Assembly (NCBI GenBank): GCA_016293005.1
Contig: JAEDFA010000005.1
Location: forward strand, 1-49,140
DNA length: 49,140 nt
Reading direction: 5' to 3'
Source of the DNA: Treponema sp.
Lineage (GTDB): Bacteria > Spirochaetota > Spirochaetia > Treponematales > Treponemataceae
The notes below the pieces were generated by a model, which was not told the origin of the DNA, ran no database searches, and saw only the letters and a list, made by a program, of their open reading frames with translations. Shown here piece by piece: positions 42,640 through 49,090 of this stretch (within the stretch, counting starts at the first letter, position 1; the number at the start of each line of letters is the position of its first letter). The translations under genes and the position numbers were made by a program.

Positions 42640-42861
42640 TTAAATTTTGGCAGCACGCATTTTTCTGTCTGCAAAACTGAGTTCTTCAGGGTTTTCTACA
42701 ATTTTTTTGCTTATAACCTGTGCAATCCGCAAAATCGCATTATCAAGATAATCCTGCTGCTGAATTTTTACTCTTAAGTCTAAAAGCCTCTGTGAAAGTC
42801 CAGATTCAGCAAGGCCAGAAGACACAGAAGAATCGTAATTTTTATGAGAATTTGAAATCAT
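42640..42861 (-). CDS. Small protein of unknown function, translated with yraN
   Basis: 73 residues, mostly helical and charged (SQRLLDLRVKIQQQDYLDNA, then ILRIAQVISKKIVENPEEL), ending in basic residues. No motif was recognised. Its start overlaps the yraN stop (ATGA), so the two are translated together. It could be a flagellar-region or DNA-related helper; neither is supported by sequence. Confidence 0.65.
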   Translation of the reverse strand: MISNSHKNYDSSVSSGLAESGLSQRLLDLRVKIQQQDYLDNAILRIAQVISKKIVENPEELSFADRKMRAAKI

Positions 42862-43250
42862 AAAATCTCCGTAAAAGCATTTTCAATATGAAAAACCGGA
42901 GGAAAACCCGGTAAATCAAGTGCAAGCACATCAAATCTGATATAACTGTTATTATATTGTCGATGTTTTAAAAGAAAATGTTTAGTTGTTCTTACTAGAG
43001 TTTTTATTTTTTGTGCGTTTAATAATTTTTTCAGCGTTTCAGAATCACCGTGCGGCAAGGTTTTTACTTCAAAAATTACAAGAGTTTCACCTTTCTCTGC
43101 AACGATATCAAGTTCACCGCCTCTGACTGTAAAATTGCGCGCTACGACAGAATAACCGTTTTTTAAAAGGTACTCACACGCCCTATCCTCGCCGGAATAA
43201 CCCAATTTTTTTTTATACAAATTTTTTACACTCTCCAAATTTTCTTTCAT
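42858..43250 (-). CDS. yraN: YraN-family endonuclease-like protein
   Basis: About 130 residues of the UPF0102 family, a PD-(D/E)xK fold. GYSGEDRACEYLLKNGYSVVA and GGELDIVAEKGETLVIFEVKT contain the Asp, Glu and Lys expected of the catalytic core. The start is placed at 43250 (ATG, MKENLESV) although no strong ribosome site is seen; a TTG further upstream (43286) overlaps the FlhB-like gene. The function is unknown in most species. It is stacked between the 42640 gene and the FlhB-like gene. Confidence 0.85.
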   Translation of the reverse strand: MKENLESVKNLYKKKLGYSGEDRACEYLLKNGYSVVARNFTVRGGELDIVAEKGETLVIFEVKTLPHGDSETLKKLLNAQKIKTLVRTTKHFLLKHRQYNNSYIRFDVLALDLPGFPPVFHIENAFTEIL

Positions 43251-43266
43251 ACTAAGAAAAATAATT

Positions 43267-43527
43267 TTATTTTTTCTCAAGGTCAACTAAAAAAGCAAAA
43301 ATCGAAGCAACCGCTTTCCAGGTATTTTCAGGAATCATAGAACCGATTTCAGATGCGCAAAGAAAATCGGTGAGTTCTTTATTTTCAAGAATCGGAATAT
43401 TATTTTCTTTTGCTACCTCAAGAATCTTTTGAGCAACCTCATTTTTACCAGACGACGAAATAAAAGGAAGCGGAAGTTCATCCGGATATTTTAGGGAAAC
43501 TGCTTTTAAAGGCTTTTTTTCACTCAT
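43267..43527 (-). CDS. Orphan FlhB-like cytoplasmic domain
   Basis: 86 residues that match the C-terminal cytoplasmic domain of FlhB/YscU-type export proteins (SLKYPDELPLPFISSSGKNE, AQKILEVAKENNIPILENKE). The NPTH autocleavage motif of true FlhB is absent. In the spirochaetes and in other bacteria such stand-alone genes sit near rplS/yraN; they may modulate flagellar export or have lost that role. Its stop overlaps the TTG alternative start of yraN. Confidence 0.85.
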   Translation of the reverse strand: MSEKKPLKAVSLKYPDELPLPFISSSGKNEVAQKILEVAKENNIPILENKELTDFLCASEIGSMIPENTWKAVASIFAFLVDLEKK

Positions 43528-43569
43528 AAATTCTCCAATAAAATAAAAAATTCTATTCTCAATTATATT

Positions 43570-44655
43570 TTAAATTCTTTCATTTAATTTAAAAATATCA
43601 AAAGATTCAGCCTCGAAATCTGAAAAAAAATCTTTCTCACAAACTGAAACAGAAATATTTTCTGAAAAAAACGGCAAGCTTTTCAAAAACGCCTTTAATT
43701 CTTCTAGTGAAAAAGATTCCTCAAGATTTTCTGTCAAAACCGAAGTGCATTTTTCGTTTTCAAATTTCAAGAAAAATTTATACGATTTTTCAGGGAAACA
43801 AAATTTCACCACACAATTTGAAACGGAAGAATCTTTAAGAAGAAGATTTATAAATCCACTGCCTAAACACTCTTCAGATTTTTTAGAAGAATAAAAACTG
43901 AACTCAAACGGAATATGAATCCAGTTTCCCAAAAAAGAACTTTTTTTTAATGAAAATCCTGAATGATTAAAAAGAGAAAGAAGCGACAAATCATTTTTTG
44001 AAAAAACATTTTTTTCATCACACACAAAAAGCGAGGTAAAAAACTCAGAAAAATCACTGATAATTTTTGAAACAGAACTTTTTTCCTGCGCTAAGTTTTC
44101 ATCTTTTCTTTTCGAAGATGAAGATTTTTCTTCTTGCTCAAAAAAATCAAGAATTTGCAAAAGTTCATTTTCTGAAACCGCTAAAGATTTTGATGCAAAA
44201 ACAGTAAGAATTGAAGCCGCTTTTTCCTTGTCTTTAAAAGATTTTTTTTCCACAACAGAGCGGATTTTCTTAAAAAGATTTAAATCGATTTTCAGAGAAA
44301 GATTCTTCATCTGATTTAAAATTGCACAAGATATATTGTCGCAGGGAAGATTTAAAGAAGAAAGAAGATTTGAAATAGATTTGTCATAAGAATTTGACTG
44401 AAAAGAAGCTTTTTTGTCTGGAAGCGGAACTAGATTTACTTTTCCGTTCAAGATTTTAACCTGCGCCTGAAACTTCTCTCCAGATTTTAACGGCAAATCA
44501 GAATCAACAGTAAATCTTGCGCCGTTAAACACAACCGAAAACTTTCCGTCCGATATTTTTTCGATAACCCTTACAAAAACAGAACTGCCCTCACAAATTA
44601 CCGGTTTTATTCCAGAAGTTGAAAGGGCAGTTGAGTGTATTACAACACTATTCAT
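43570..44655 (-). CDS. Hypothetical protein downstream of rplS (possibly FliK-like)
   Basis: About 361 residues, rich in Ser, Lys, Phe and Leu, with an N-terminal beta region (CEGSSVFVRVIEKISDGKFS, then GEKFQAQVKILNGKVNLVPL). A helical middle and a C-terminal beta region (VVKFCFPEKSYKFFLKFENE) follow. The shape is loosely like FliK-type hook-length proteins, but the Gln/Ser-rich signature is missing. Homologues sit here in related genomes as far as I recall. The start (ATG at 44655) has no site; it lies 18 bp after the rplS stop. Confidence 0.6.
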   Translation of the reverse strand: MNSVVIHSTALSTSGIKPVICEGSSVFVRVIEKISDGKFSVVFNGARFTVDSDLPLKSGEKFQAQVKILNGKVNLVPLPDKKASFQSNSYDKSISNLLSSLNLPCDNISCAILNQMKNLSLKIDLNLFKKIRSVVEKKSFKDKEKAASILTVFASKSLAVSENELLQILDFFEQEEKSSSSKRKDENLAQEKSSVSKIISDFSEFFTSLFVCDEKNVFSKNDLSLLSLFNHSGFSLKKSSFLGNWIHIPFEFSFYSSKKSEECLGSGFINLLLKDSSVSNCVVKFCFPEKSYKFFLKFENEKCTSVLTENLEESFSLEELKAFLKSLPFFSENISVSVCEKDFFSDFEAESFDIFKLNERI

Positions 44656-44673
44656 TATGCGCAAAAACTGAAA

Positions 44674-45141
44674 TTATTTTTTAGCCTGTTCTTGAGCCTG
44701 ATGTTCTGCCTGATGTTCCATTTTAATTGCTTCTTCTGTTGCATGAGCGGCAGCTTCAGCACGAGCATTTCTGGCAGCGATTTCTGCAGTAATTTTTGCA
44801 CCAACAAGAGTCTTAACTTTCTTGTCTTTACCAACTTTATCACGCAAATAATAAAGTTTTGCACGGCGTACTTTACCAGGACGAACAATATCAACTTTTA
44901 CGATACGAGGAGAGTTATAAGGGAAAACTCGTTCTACGCCTACTCCGTAAGATTCTTTTCTTACTGTAAAAGTCTGTCGTGCACCTTCATTTTTTTTACA
45001 GATTACAACACCCTGATAGCGCTGAATTCGTTCTGTTTTACCTTCGATGATTTTGAAGAATACTTCAACTGTATCACCTACATTGAATCCCTGTGCTCCA
45101 GGTCTTTTTTGTGTTTCTTCTATTGCTTTAATAAGATCCAT
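44674..45141 (-). CDS. rplS: 50S ribosomal protein L19 with C-terminal extension
   Basis: Binds the interface of the two ribosomal subunits. The core (GFNVGDTVEVFFKIIEGKTE, QRYQGVVICKKNEGARQTF, VERVFPYNSPRIVKVDIVR, RRAKLYYLRDKVGKDKKVK) is a normal L19. About 40 extra residues follow, rich in Ala/Glu/His (AEIAARNARAEAAAHATEEA, ending in HQAQEQAKK). The total is 155 residues against the usual 115-120. AGGAGA supports the ATG at 45141. Last of the rpsP-khpA-rimM-trmD-rplS chain. Confidence 0.96.
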   Translation of the reverse strand: MDLIKAIEETQKRPGAQGFNVGDTVEVFFKIIEGKTERIQRYQGVVICKKNEGARQTFTVRKESYGVGVERVFPYNSPRIVKVDIVRPGKVRRAKLYYLRDKVGKDKKVKTLVGAKITAEIAARNARAEAAAHATEEAIKMEHQAEHQAQEQAKK

Positions 45142-45152
45142 TTGAAATTCTC

Positions 45153-45932
45153 CTAACAAACTGTAGACTTGCGGGATTTTTTTCCTGCATTTTTTACAGA
45201 TGTATTTTCAGTAATTTCCTCAATCATTTTTTGAGCCTCTAAAGAAAGCTGTCCATTCAACTTTGCATTCCAGATTAAATCCGGTCTATTACGCAAGGTC
45301 TTTTGAATTCTTTTTTTTAGACGCCACTTCCGAATATTTTCATGATTACCCGAAAGAAGAACTTCAGGCACTTTCATTCCATTATACACAGGCGGACGCG
45401 TATACTGTGGATATTCAAGAAGTCCATCGCTATAACTTTCTTCGATTAATGATTCGCTTGAAATAACGCCATTAACGAGCCTGTAAACAGTATCGATTAC
45501 GACTTCACAAGCAACTTCACCGCTTGACATAACATAGTCACCGATTGAAATTTCATCATCGACATAAAAATCAATTATCCGCTGGTCAATGCCTTCGTAT
45601 CTTCCGCAGATAAAAACGATTTCGTCTAGCGAACTTAATTCCTGTGCTTTTTTTTGAGTAAACGGTTTTCCGCTTGGAGTTAAATAAACAACTCTTTTGC
45701 GTCCTGCATTTACGCTTTTTAAAGCACGGTCTAAAGGTTCCGTAAGCATCAACTGCCCGGCTCCCCCGCCATAAGGACTGTCATCACATTTATGGTGCTT
45801 ATCAAGAGCAAAATCTCTGATGTTCACCAAATCGCAGGCAATAATTCCCTTTTGTACTGCTTTAGCCATGATTGAGCTTTCAAAATATGCCCGCAGAATT
45901 TCTGGGAATAAGGTCAGCACAGTAAATTTCAT
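45153..45932 (-). CDS. trmD: tRNA (guanine37-N1) methyltransferase
   Basis: Methylates G37 next to the anticodon with S-adenosylmethionine. SPOUT knot motifs: DDSPYGGGAGQLMLTEPLDR, YLTPSGKPFTQKKAQELSS, ICGRYEGIDQRIIDFYVDDE and ISIGDYVMSSGEVACEVV. 259 residues is normal. It starts 3 bp after the rimM stop on the same strand, the standard rimM-trmD order. Confidence 0.97.
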   Translation of the reverse strand: MKFTVLTLFPEILRAYFESSIMAKAVQKGIIACDLVNIRDFALDKHHKCDDSPYGGGAGQLMLTEPLDRALKSVNAGRKRVVYLTPSGKPFTQKKAQELSSLDEIVFICGRYEGIDQRIIDFYVDDEISIGDYVMSSGEVACEVVIDTVYRLVNGVISSESLIEESYSDGLLEYPQYTRPPVYNGMKVPEVLLSGNHENIRKWRLKKRIQKTLRNRPDLIWNAKLNGQLSLEAQKMIEEITENTSVKNAGKKSRKSTVC

Positions 45933-45935
45933 GGA

Positions 45936-46529
45936 CTACTCCAGAATCCAGAGGTGCATCAGTTGTATTGTTTTTGCTTTTACATCGATATTACAGATGT
46001 GCTTTAAGGTAAACGGAATTAAAACCTTTCTCTGTTTGCCAGAAGAAGTAAATTTTAATTTTTCACCAAGAACAGTACAACTCTCGGAGATAGAAACCTC
46101 TAACAGGTAACCTGCTCCGCCTTCCAATGCGTCTGTGATTGTTCCTACAGTTTCAAATTGACCTGCAGGTGCAGCAAACTCTGCCAATCCAGTTTTGTCA
46201 AAAATCAAAGAACACCCGATGAGGTCTTTGATATAATACTCATCTTTTTCTAAAGGATGAGCAAATCTTCGTGGAACAGATAAACCCCAGCCATTGTATT
46301 TTCTTACATCTTCTGGAGAATTAATTTCTGCCACTTTCATGTACAAAGTTGAATTTCCGATTTGAGCAGATTCGACAGTACATTTTTTTTCAGAATCGTT
46401 CAACTTTAAAGTTACTTCTTTTAACTGAACAATATGTTCATAATAACCGGAAGCACTTTCTACTTTAAATTCACCCGAAACCCCGTGAGGACCGCGGATA
46501 AAACCAACTACCAGCTGCTCTTCACTCAT
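45936..46529 (-). CDS. rimM: 16S rRNA processing protein RimM
   Basis: Helps 30S subunit maturation. It has the N-terminal RimM domain (VGFIRGPHGVSGEFKVESAS) and a PRC-barrel segment (EYYIKDLIGCSLIF), ending with IPFTLKHICNIDVKAKTIQL. 197 residues. It sits between khpA and trmD with 7 and 3 bp gaps. Confidence 0.95.
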   Translation of the reverse strand: MSEEQLVVGFIRGPHGVSGEFKVESASGYYEHIVQLKEVTLKLNDSEKKCTVESAQIGNSTLYMKVAEINSPEDVRKYNGWGLSVPRRFAHPLEKDEYYIKDLIGCSLIFDKTGLAEFAAPAGQFETVGTITDALEGGAGYLLEVSISESCTVLGEKLKFTSSGKQRKVLIPFTLKHICNIDVKAKTIQLMHLWILE

Positions 46530-46536
46530 CAGCGAC

Positions 46537-46770
46537 CTAGTCCAGAATATCTAATGTATAGCGCTTTCCGTCTTTTGTTGCAGAAGCACTTAATACAGTA
46601 CGCATAGCCTTAGCAATACGGCCATATTTACCGATAACCTTTCCAATATCACTGTCAGCAACTTTTAATTGAAGAACCATGCCTTTTTCGCCTTCAGTTT
46701 CGCTTACTGAGACTGCTGATGGATCATCGACCAATGATTTTGCGATATATTCGATCAGGTCTTTTTCCAT
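46537..46770 (-). CDS. khpA: KH-domain RNA-binding protein (KhpA)
   Basis: A 77-residue KH protein. GXXG loop GKYG in SDIGKVIGKYGRIAKAMRTV. In other bacteria KhpA works with KhpB and affects cell elongation and small RNA stability. The ATG at 46770 follows GGAG by 8 nt. It lies between rpsP and rimM as in many genomes. Confidence 0.93.
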   Translation of the reverse strand: MEKDLIEYIAKSLVDDPSAVSVSETEGEKGMVLQLKVADSDIGKVIGKYGRIAKAMRTVLSASATKDGKRYTLDILD

Positions 46771-46787
46771 TTTGCACACTCCGTAAA

Positions 46788-47036
46788 CTACTCAGCCTTT
46801 TTAGACTGTTTGTTCATCAACTGTTTTACGATGTCTGTAGGCTGAGCCCCAACGCTGATCCAGTATTTAGCACGATCCATGTCAATGTTAATCTGTTTTT
46901 CTTCAGCTTCAACTGGCATGAATGTACCGATTTCCTCAATGCAAACACCATCACGAGGTTTGCGAGAATCCTGAACTACAACACGGTAGTAAGGACGCTT
47001 TTGAGTACCGAATCTCTTAAGTCTTATTTTGACCAC
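46788..47036 (-). CDS. rpsP: 30S ribosomal protein S16
   Basis: 82 residues: VVKIRLKRFGTQKRPYYRVV (start GTG at 47036), VQDSRKPRDGVCIEEIGTF, DMDRAKYWISVGAQPTDIVK. The GGAGG ribosome site (47044-47048) is 7 nt before GTG. It is the first gene of the operon, with a promoter (TTGACT-17-TAAACT) upstream and two palindromes in the leader next to the ribosome site. Confidence 0.97.
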   Translation of the reverse strand: MVKIRLKRFGTQKRPYYRVVVQDSRKPRDGVCIEEIGTFMPVEAEEKQINIDMDRAKYWISVGAQPTDIVKQLMNKQSKKAE

Positions 47037-47049
47037 TTTAAAACCTCCA

Positions 47050-47075
47050 CAGAATTCTGTAAAACCAGAATTCTG
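47050..47075 (-). repeat. Twin palindrome in the rpsP leader
   Basis: CAGAATTCTG occurs twice (47050-47059 and 47066-47075), 6 nt apart. Each is self-palindromic, and the two can pair to a 10-bp stem with a 6-nt loop. The stem ends one base before the GGAGG site (47044-47048), so it may gate translation of S16. Confidence 0.7.
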
Positions 47076-47121
47076 AAAATTTTACAATACATGCATAATA
47101 ATTCTATCATGATGTTCTGCT

Positions 47122-47150
47122 AGTTTATCAATTTTATATATTTTAGTCAA
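47122..47150 (-). promoter_or_regulatory. Promoter of the rpsP operon
   Basis: On the minus strand TTGACT (47145-47150), 17-bp spacer, TAAACT (47122-47127). Leader of about 75 nt containing the twin palindrome. Confidence 0.6.
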
Positions 47151-47395
47151 TGAACGAAATTCTTTTATCAACAACATGCGAAAAAGAACCACAGGTAAAT
47201 AAAGAAGTTATTTTCACAAGAAACAAAACGAATGAATGTAAATTATAAAACTTAAAGAAATTGTGTTACACGGCTTGTATTTTCCTATCGCAAAATACAG
47301 GAATAACAAACGGATTTGTTCGCAATCTAACGATGCTCACTTTTTTAAAGTAAAGGTAATTAGACCTGAATAAAGATACTTTTTAATAATTTGGG
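47151..47395. other. Intergenic AT-rich spacer, nothing recognised
   Basis: About 245 bp between the rpsP promoter and the palindromic repeat element. No ORF above 40 codons with a ribosome site and no clear motif was seen. Confidence 0.5.
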
Positions 47396-47471
47396 GTTTT
47401 AGGGGCAGAGCCCCTAGGAGAAGGGGTAGCACGCAACGAAGTGCGAGCGAAGGGGAAGACTTTCCCCTTCT
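47396..47471. repeat. Palindromic extragenic repeat element
   Basis: A GC-rich block in AT-rich DNA with three linked palindromes: TAGGGGC-AGA-GCCCCTA (47400-47416), a GCAC/GTGC stem at about 47430-47444, and GAAGGGGAA (47449-47457) with TTCCCCTTC (47462-47470). A second AAGGGG at 47421-47426 competes for the same arm. The composition differs from its surroundings. Very similar 'GGGGCxxAGCCCC..GAAGGGG..' blocks occur in several bacterial genomes as I recall, so it is probably a mobile or repeated element. Confidence 0.6.
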
Positions 47472-47480
47472 AAAGAAAAT

Positions 47481-47519
47481 AGTAAAGACCTTCTGCAATT
47501 TTTACAGAAAGTCTTTACT
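47481..47519. repeat. Long hairpin
   Basis: AGTAAAGACCTTCTG (47481-47495) and CAGAAAGTCTTTACT (47505-47519) pair over 15 bp with one mismatch. The AAGACCTTC core also appears in the terminator after oadB (277-332). It has no T-run, so a terminator role is uncertain. Confidence 0.6.
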
Positions 47520-47539
47520 CATGGGGTTATTTTAAGGAT

Positions 47540-47562
47540 CTCTAAAACTGAAGTTTTTAGAG
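47540..47562 (-). terminator. Hairpin after the DUF4469-like gene
   Basis: CTCTAAAA (47540-47547) and TTTTAGAG (47555-47562) pair perfectly. It lies 7 bp beyond the stop on the minus strand; there is no long T-run, so termination is only likely. Confidence 0.5.
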
Positions 47563-47569
47563 GTTTCTT

Positions 47570-48328
47570 TTACTCTTCAACAGTTACTTCTCTTTTACTG
47601 TAGCCGGTTATAGCCGATTTGAGTTCCTTATTTCCGCGACTGGAAGTTCTAACCGCAAGGAAGTAGTTTTTTCCAGTTTCGATGTCGCGCGGAAGATAAA
47701 ACTCAAGATTCACATTCGTATTTCTTGTGATGAACTCTTCGGGAACTTTTATCCACGCACTTTCATCGTAATTGGCAGAACCGTCAGCAAGAACAGGAAC
47801 AAAGAAAATCCCGGAATTCTCTCCGCCAACCTTAAGCTTGTGTCCTTTAAGCCTTACGCCGAATGTTGCTTTGAGTTTTCCGTCCGTAGAACCATCCACA
47901 GGATTTTCAATCTGCGAAATCTGAGGCTCTGAACCGGTTACAGATGATACCGAAGCCGTAACTCCTTTCAGTTTTTCCTTCAGATTTTCGTTTACGGTAA
48001 ACCGTGCTTCAAAACCGGTTACTACTTCTGCTTCAGGGGTAAGGGATTTTACCGCAGAAGTCGGTGCAATGTAGAGTTTACAGATATCCATAATGTCAAC
48101 CGCAAATCCAAGTTCTGCCTGCTCAAGAATCTCTTTTTTCAGAAGCTCCATCGCGTGCCCTACCTGATAGCGGTCTATTCCCTGATTGTGGGAAGTAACC
48201 AAATCTAGAATCTGATCAGTCGTAACGGTTTTTCTAGGAACTCTAGCAATATAAGTGTTTTCCCTCAAGTGACAAGGGGTTAATGTTACTGCGAAATTTG
48301 TTTCGCGTTTTGTGTCGATATTTATCAT
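47570..48328 (-). CDS. DUF4469-like protein with HU-like N-terminal domain
   Basis: About 252 residues from MINIDTKRETNFAVTLTP (48328), supported by GGAG 7 nt before the ATG. The N-terminal half (HLRENTYIARVPRKTVTTDQ, ILDLVTSHNQGIDRYQVGHA, then MELLKKEILEQAELGFAVDI) looks like the HU-related DNA-binding fold. The C-terminal half (GHKLKVGGENSGIFFVPVLA, LPRDIETGKNYFLAVRTSSR) matches the Ig-like DUF4469 domain as I know it. No partner is known. Codon use is richer in GC than in the neighbouring operon, which suggests acquired DNA. It is followed by hairpins and the repeat element. Confidence 0.8.
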   Translation of the reverse strand: MINIDTKRETNFAVTLTPCHLRENTYIARVPRKTVTTDQILDLVTSHNQGIDRYQVGHAMELLKKEILEQAELGFAVDIMDICKLYIAPTSAVKSLTPEAEVVTGFEARFTVNENLKEKLKGVTASVSSVTGSEPQISQIENPVDGSTDGKLKATFGVRLKGHKLKVGGENSGIFFVPVLADGSANYDESAWIKVPEEFITRNTNVNLEFYLPRDIETGKNYFLAVRTSSRGNKELKSAITGYSKREVTVEE

Positions 48329-48472
48329 AAATATACTCCATTTTCTTTTTTTCAAGGGCTTTTCTACCCTCTGGTAAACGTAAGTTTTTCATAAGACTTA
48401 CATCCTTTTTATTAGATTTTTTTTTAAGCCGGCGGAAGATTTTAACCAACGGCCTTTTCTTCCGTCCGTACC

Positions 48473-48501
48473 TTGAAAAATCTGCGGAATACCTTTATGA
48501 T
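48473..48501 (+). promoter_or_regulatory. Plus-strand promoter inside the hairpin region
   Basis: TTGAAA (48473-48478), 17-bp spacer, TATGAT (48496-48501). The predicted start is near 48508; the arm AAATCTGCGGAA overlaps the -35 box and spacer. Confidence 0.45.
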
Positions 48502-48538
48502 GTTTTTATGCGATACATCTGTGGTTTTCCGCAGATTT
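48478..48538. repeat. Perfect 12-bp inverted repeat
   Basis: AAATCTGCGGAA (48478-48489) and TTCCGCAGATTT (48527-48538), 37 nt apart. One arm overlaps the plus-strand promoter, the other lies in its transcript. Confidence 0.75.
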
Positions 48539-48584
48539 CTGACTTTTTAGCTGAAGTTGTTTTCAGTTAAAAAGTCTTTTTTTT
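48508..48584 (+). ncRNA. Candidate small antisense RNA
   Basis: A predicted transcript of about 77 nt between the TTGAAA-17-TATGAT promoter and a strong terminator with T8. It has no ORF of note and is complementary to the broken small ORF on the minus strand. The evidence is promoter plus terminator only. Confidence 0.35.
48541..48584 (+). terminator. Plus-strand intrinsic terminator
   Basis: GACTTTTTAGCTGAA (48541-48555) and TTCAGTTAAAAAGTC (48562-48576) pair over 15 bp with one G-U; loop GTTGTT, then T8 (48577-48584). No annotated plus-strand gene precedes it. Confidence 0.7.
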
Positions 48585-48609
48585 CTGTCATATCATGTTC
48601 ACCTCCCAT

Positions 48610-48650
48610 AAAAAGTCAAGAAGATTGTTTCAACAATCGATTGACTTTTT
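48610..48650. repeat. Large composite palindrome
   Basis: AAAAAGTCAA (48610-48619) and TTGACTTTTT (48641-48650) are perfect arms; inside, GATTGTT (48623-48629) and AACAATC (48632-48638) form a second stem with a 2-nt loop. The outer AAAAAGTC arm recurs in the neighbouring terminator. Confidence 0.75.
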
Positions 48651-48658
48651 AACTTTAG

Positions 48659-48697
48659 GTAAGATAAAGCCGCACTATTTTAGCGGTTTTATCTTAC
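48659..48697 (-). terminator. Terminator-like hairpin after the XRE gene
   Basis: GTAAGATAAAGCCGC (48659-48673) and GCGGTTTTATCTTAC (48683-48697) pair over 15 bp with one G-U. It lies 12 bp after the stop of the XRE gene. There is no long T-run. Confidence 0.6.
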
Positions 48698-48709
48698 ACT
48701 CCTTATTTA

Positions 48710-49090
48710 TCACCTTTCAAGAATATCCTCTATCTGCTCCTTATCCTTATCAGTAAGTTTTCCCAAAGCTTTTGCAAGGGCGACTATCCCGATTACGGCA
48801 GTTGCAGTTAAGGCGGTTCCTGCAAGAATTGCTCCCAAGTTTACATCACCGCTTTTTTGTTCCGGCTTGTTTTCTTGTGGAAGCTCAGCGTTTTCAGAAA
48901 GAAGGTAAGCTGGAGTAGTATCAAGGGCAGATGCAATACTGTTCATGGTTTCAAGCGAAGGGTTTCTTTCTCCCGAAAGCCAGCGGCTGACAGTTACTTC
49001 ACTCACATTAAGTTTTTCTGCCAAATCACGCTGGCTCATCTTCATAGCCTTGAGCCGTTCTTCGATTCTGTTCCTGACTGATTCTTTCAT
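48710..49090 (-). CDS. XRE-type regulator with C-terminal membrane segment
   Basis: About 126 residues from MKESVRNRIEERLKAMKMSQ (49090), with AAGG upstream. The helix-turn-helix is KMSQRDLAEKLNVSEVTVSR with WLSGERNPSLETMNSIASAL following (about residues 17-55). After a polar linker comes one hydrophobic segment (about residues 87-108, LGAILAGTALTATAVIGIVA) and a short acidic tail (DKDKEQIEDILER). An XRE repressor tethered to the membrane is unusual. It sits just before the hairpin cluster; it may control that cluster and the DUF4469-like gene. The window ends about 50 bases upstream, so its own promoter is not fully seen. Confidence 0.85.
   Translation of the reverse strand: MKESVRNRIEERLKAMKMSQRDLAEKLNVSEVTVSRWLSGERNPSLETMNSIASALDTTPAYLLSENAELPQENKPEQKSGDVNLGAILAGTALTATAVIGIVALAKALGKLTDKDKEQIEDILER

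Larger units (their letters stand above)
48442..48591 (-). pseudogene. Broken small ORF, stop inside
   Basis: After GGAGG (48602-48606) an ATG at 48591 opens MTEKKDFLTENNFS, then TAA (48547-48549). The same frame continues for 34 codons (KVRNLRKTTDVSHKNIIKVF, RRFFKVRTEEKAVG) to TAA (48442-48444). The second part reads like coding sequence, so a 48-residue protein may have been split by a nonsense change. Alternatively only the 14-residue peptide is made. Much of it lies opposite a plus-strand promoter and terminator. Confidence 0.3.

Noticed and set aside
44635..45156. Long plus-strand ORF of 173 residues over rplS
   Set aside because: It lies exactly opposite the ribosomal protein L19 gene; it is a shadow produced by biased codon use.
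48246..48449. Small ORF overlapping the DUF4469-like start (TTG at 48449 or ATG at 48392)
   Set aside because: It overlaps the well-supported ATG at 48328 by over 80 bp in another frame, and its TTG start is weak; it may be a leader peptide, but no support beyond AAGGA was seen.
48570..48590. A8 slippery run in the small ORF as a programmed frameshift
   Set aside because: Shifts of -1 or +1 both reach stop codons within a few codons.
48442..48700. Integron attC site or retron
   Set aside because: The core RYYYAAC/GTTRRRY ends are absent, and no integrase or reverse transcriptase gene is in the window.
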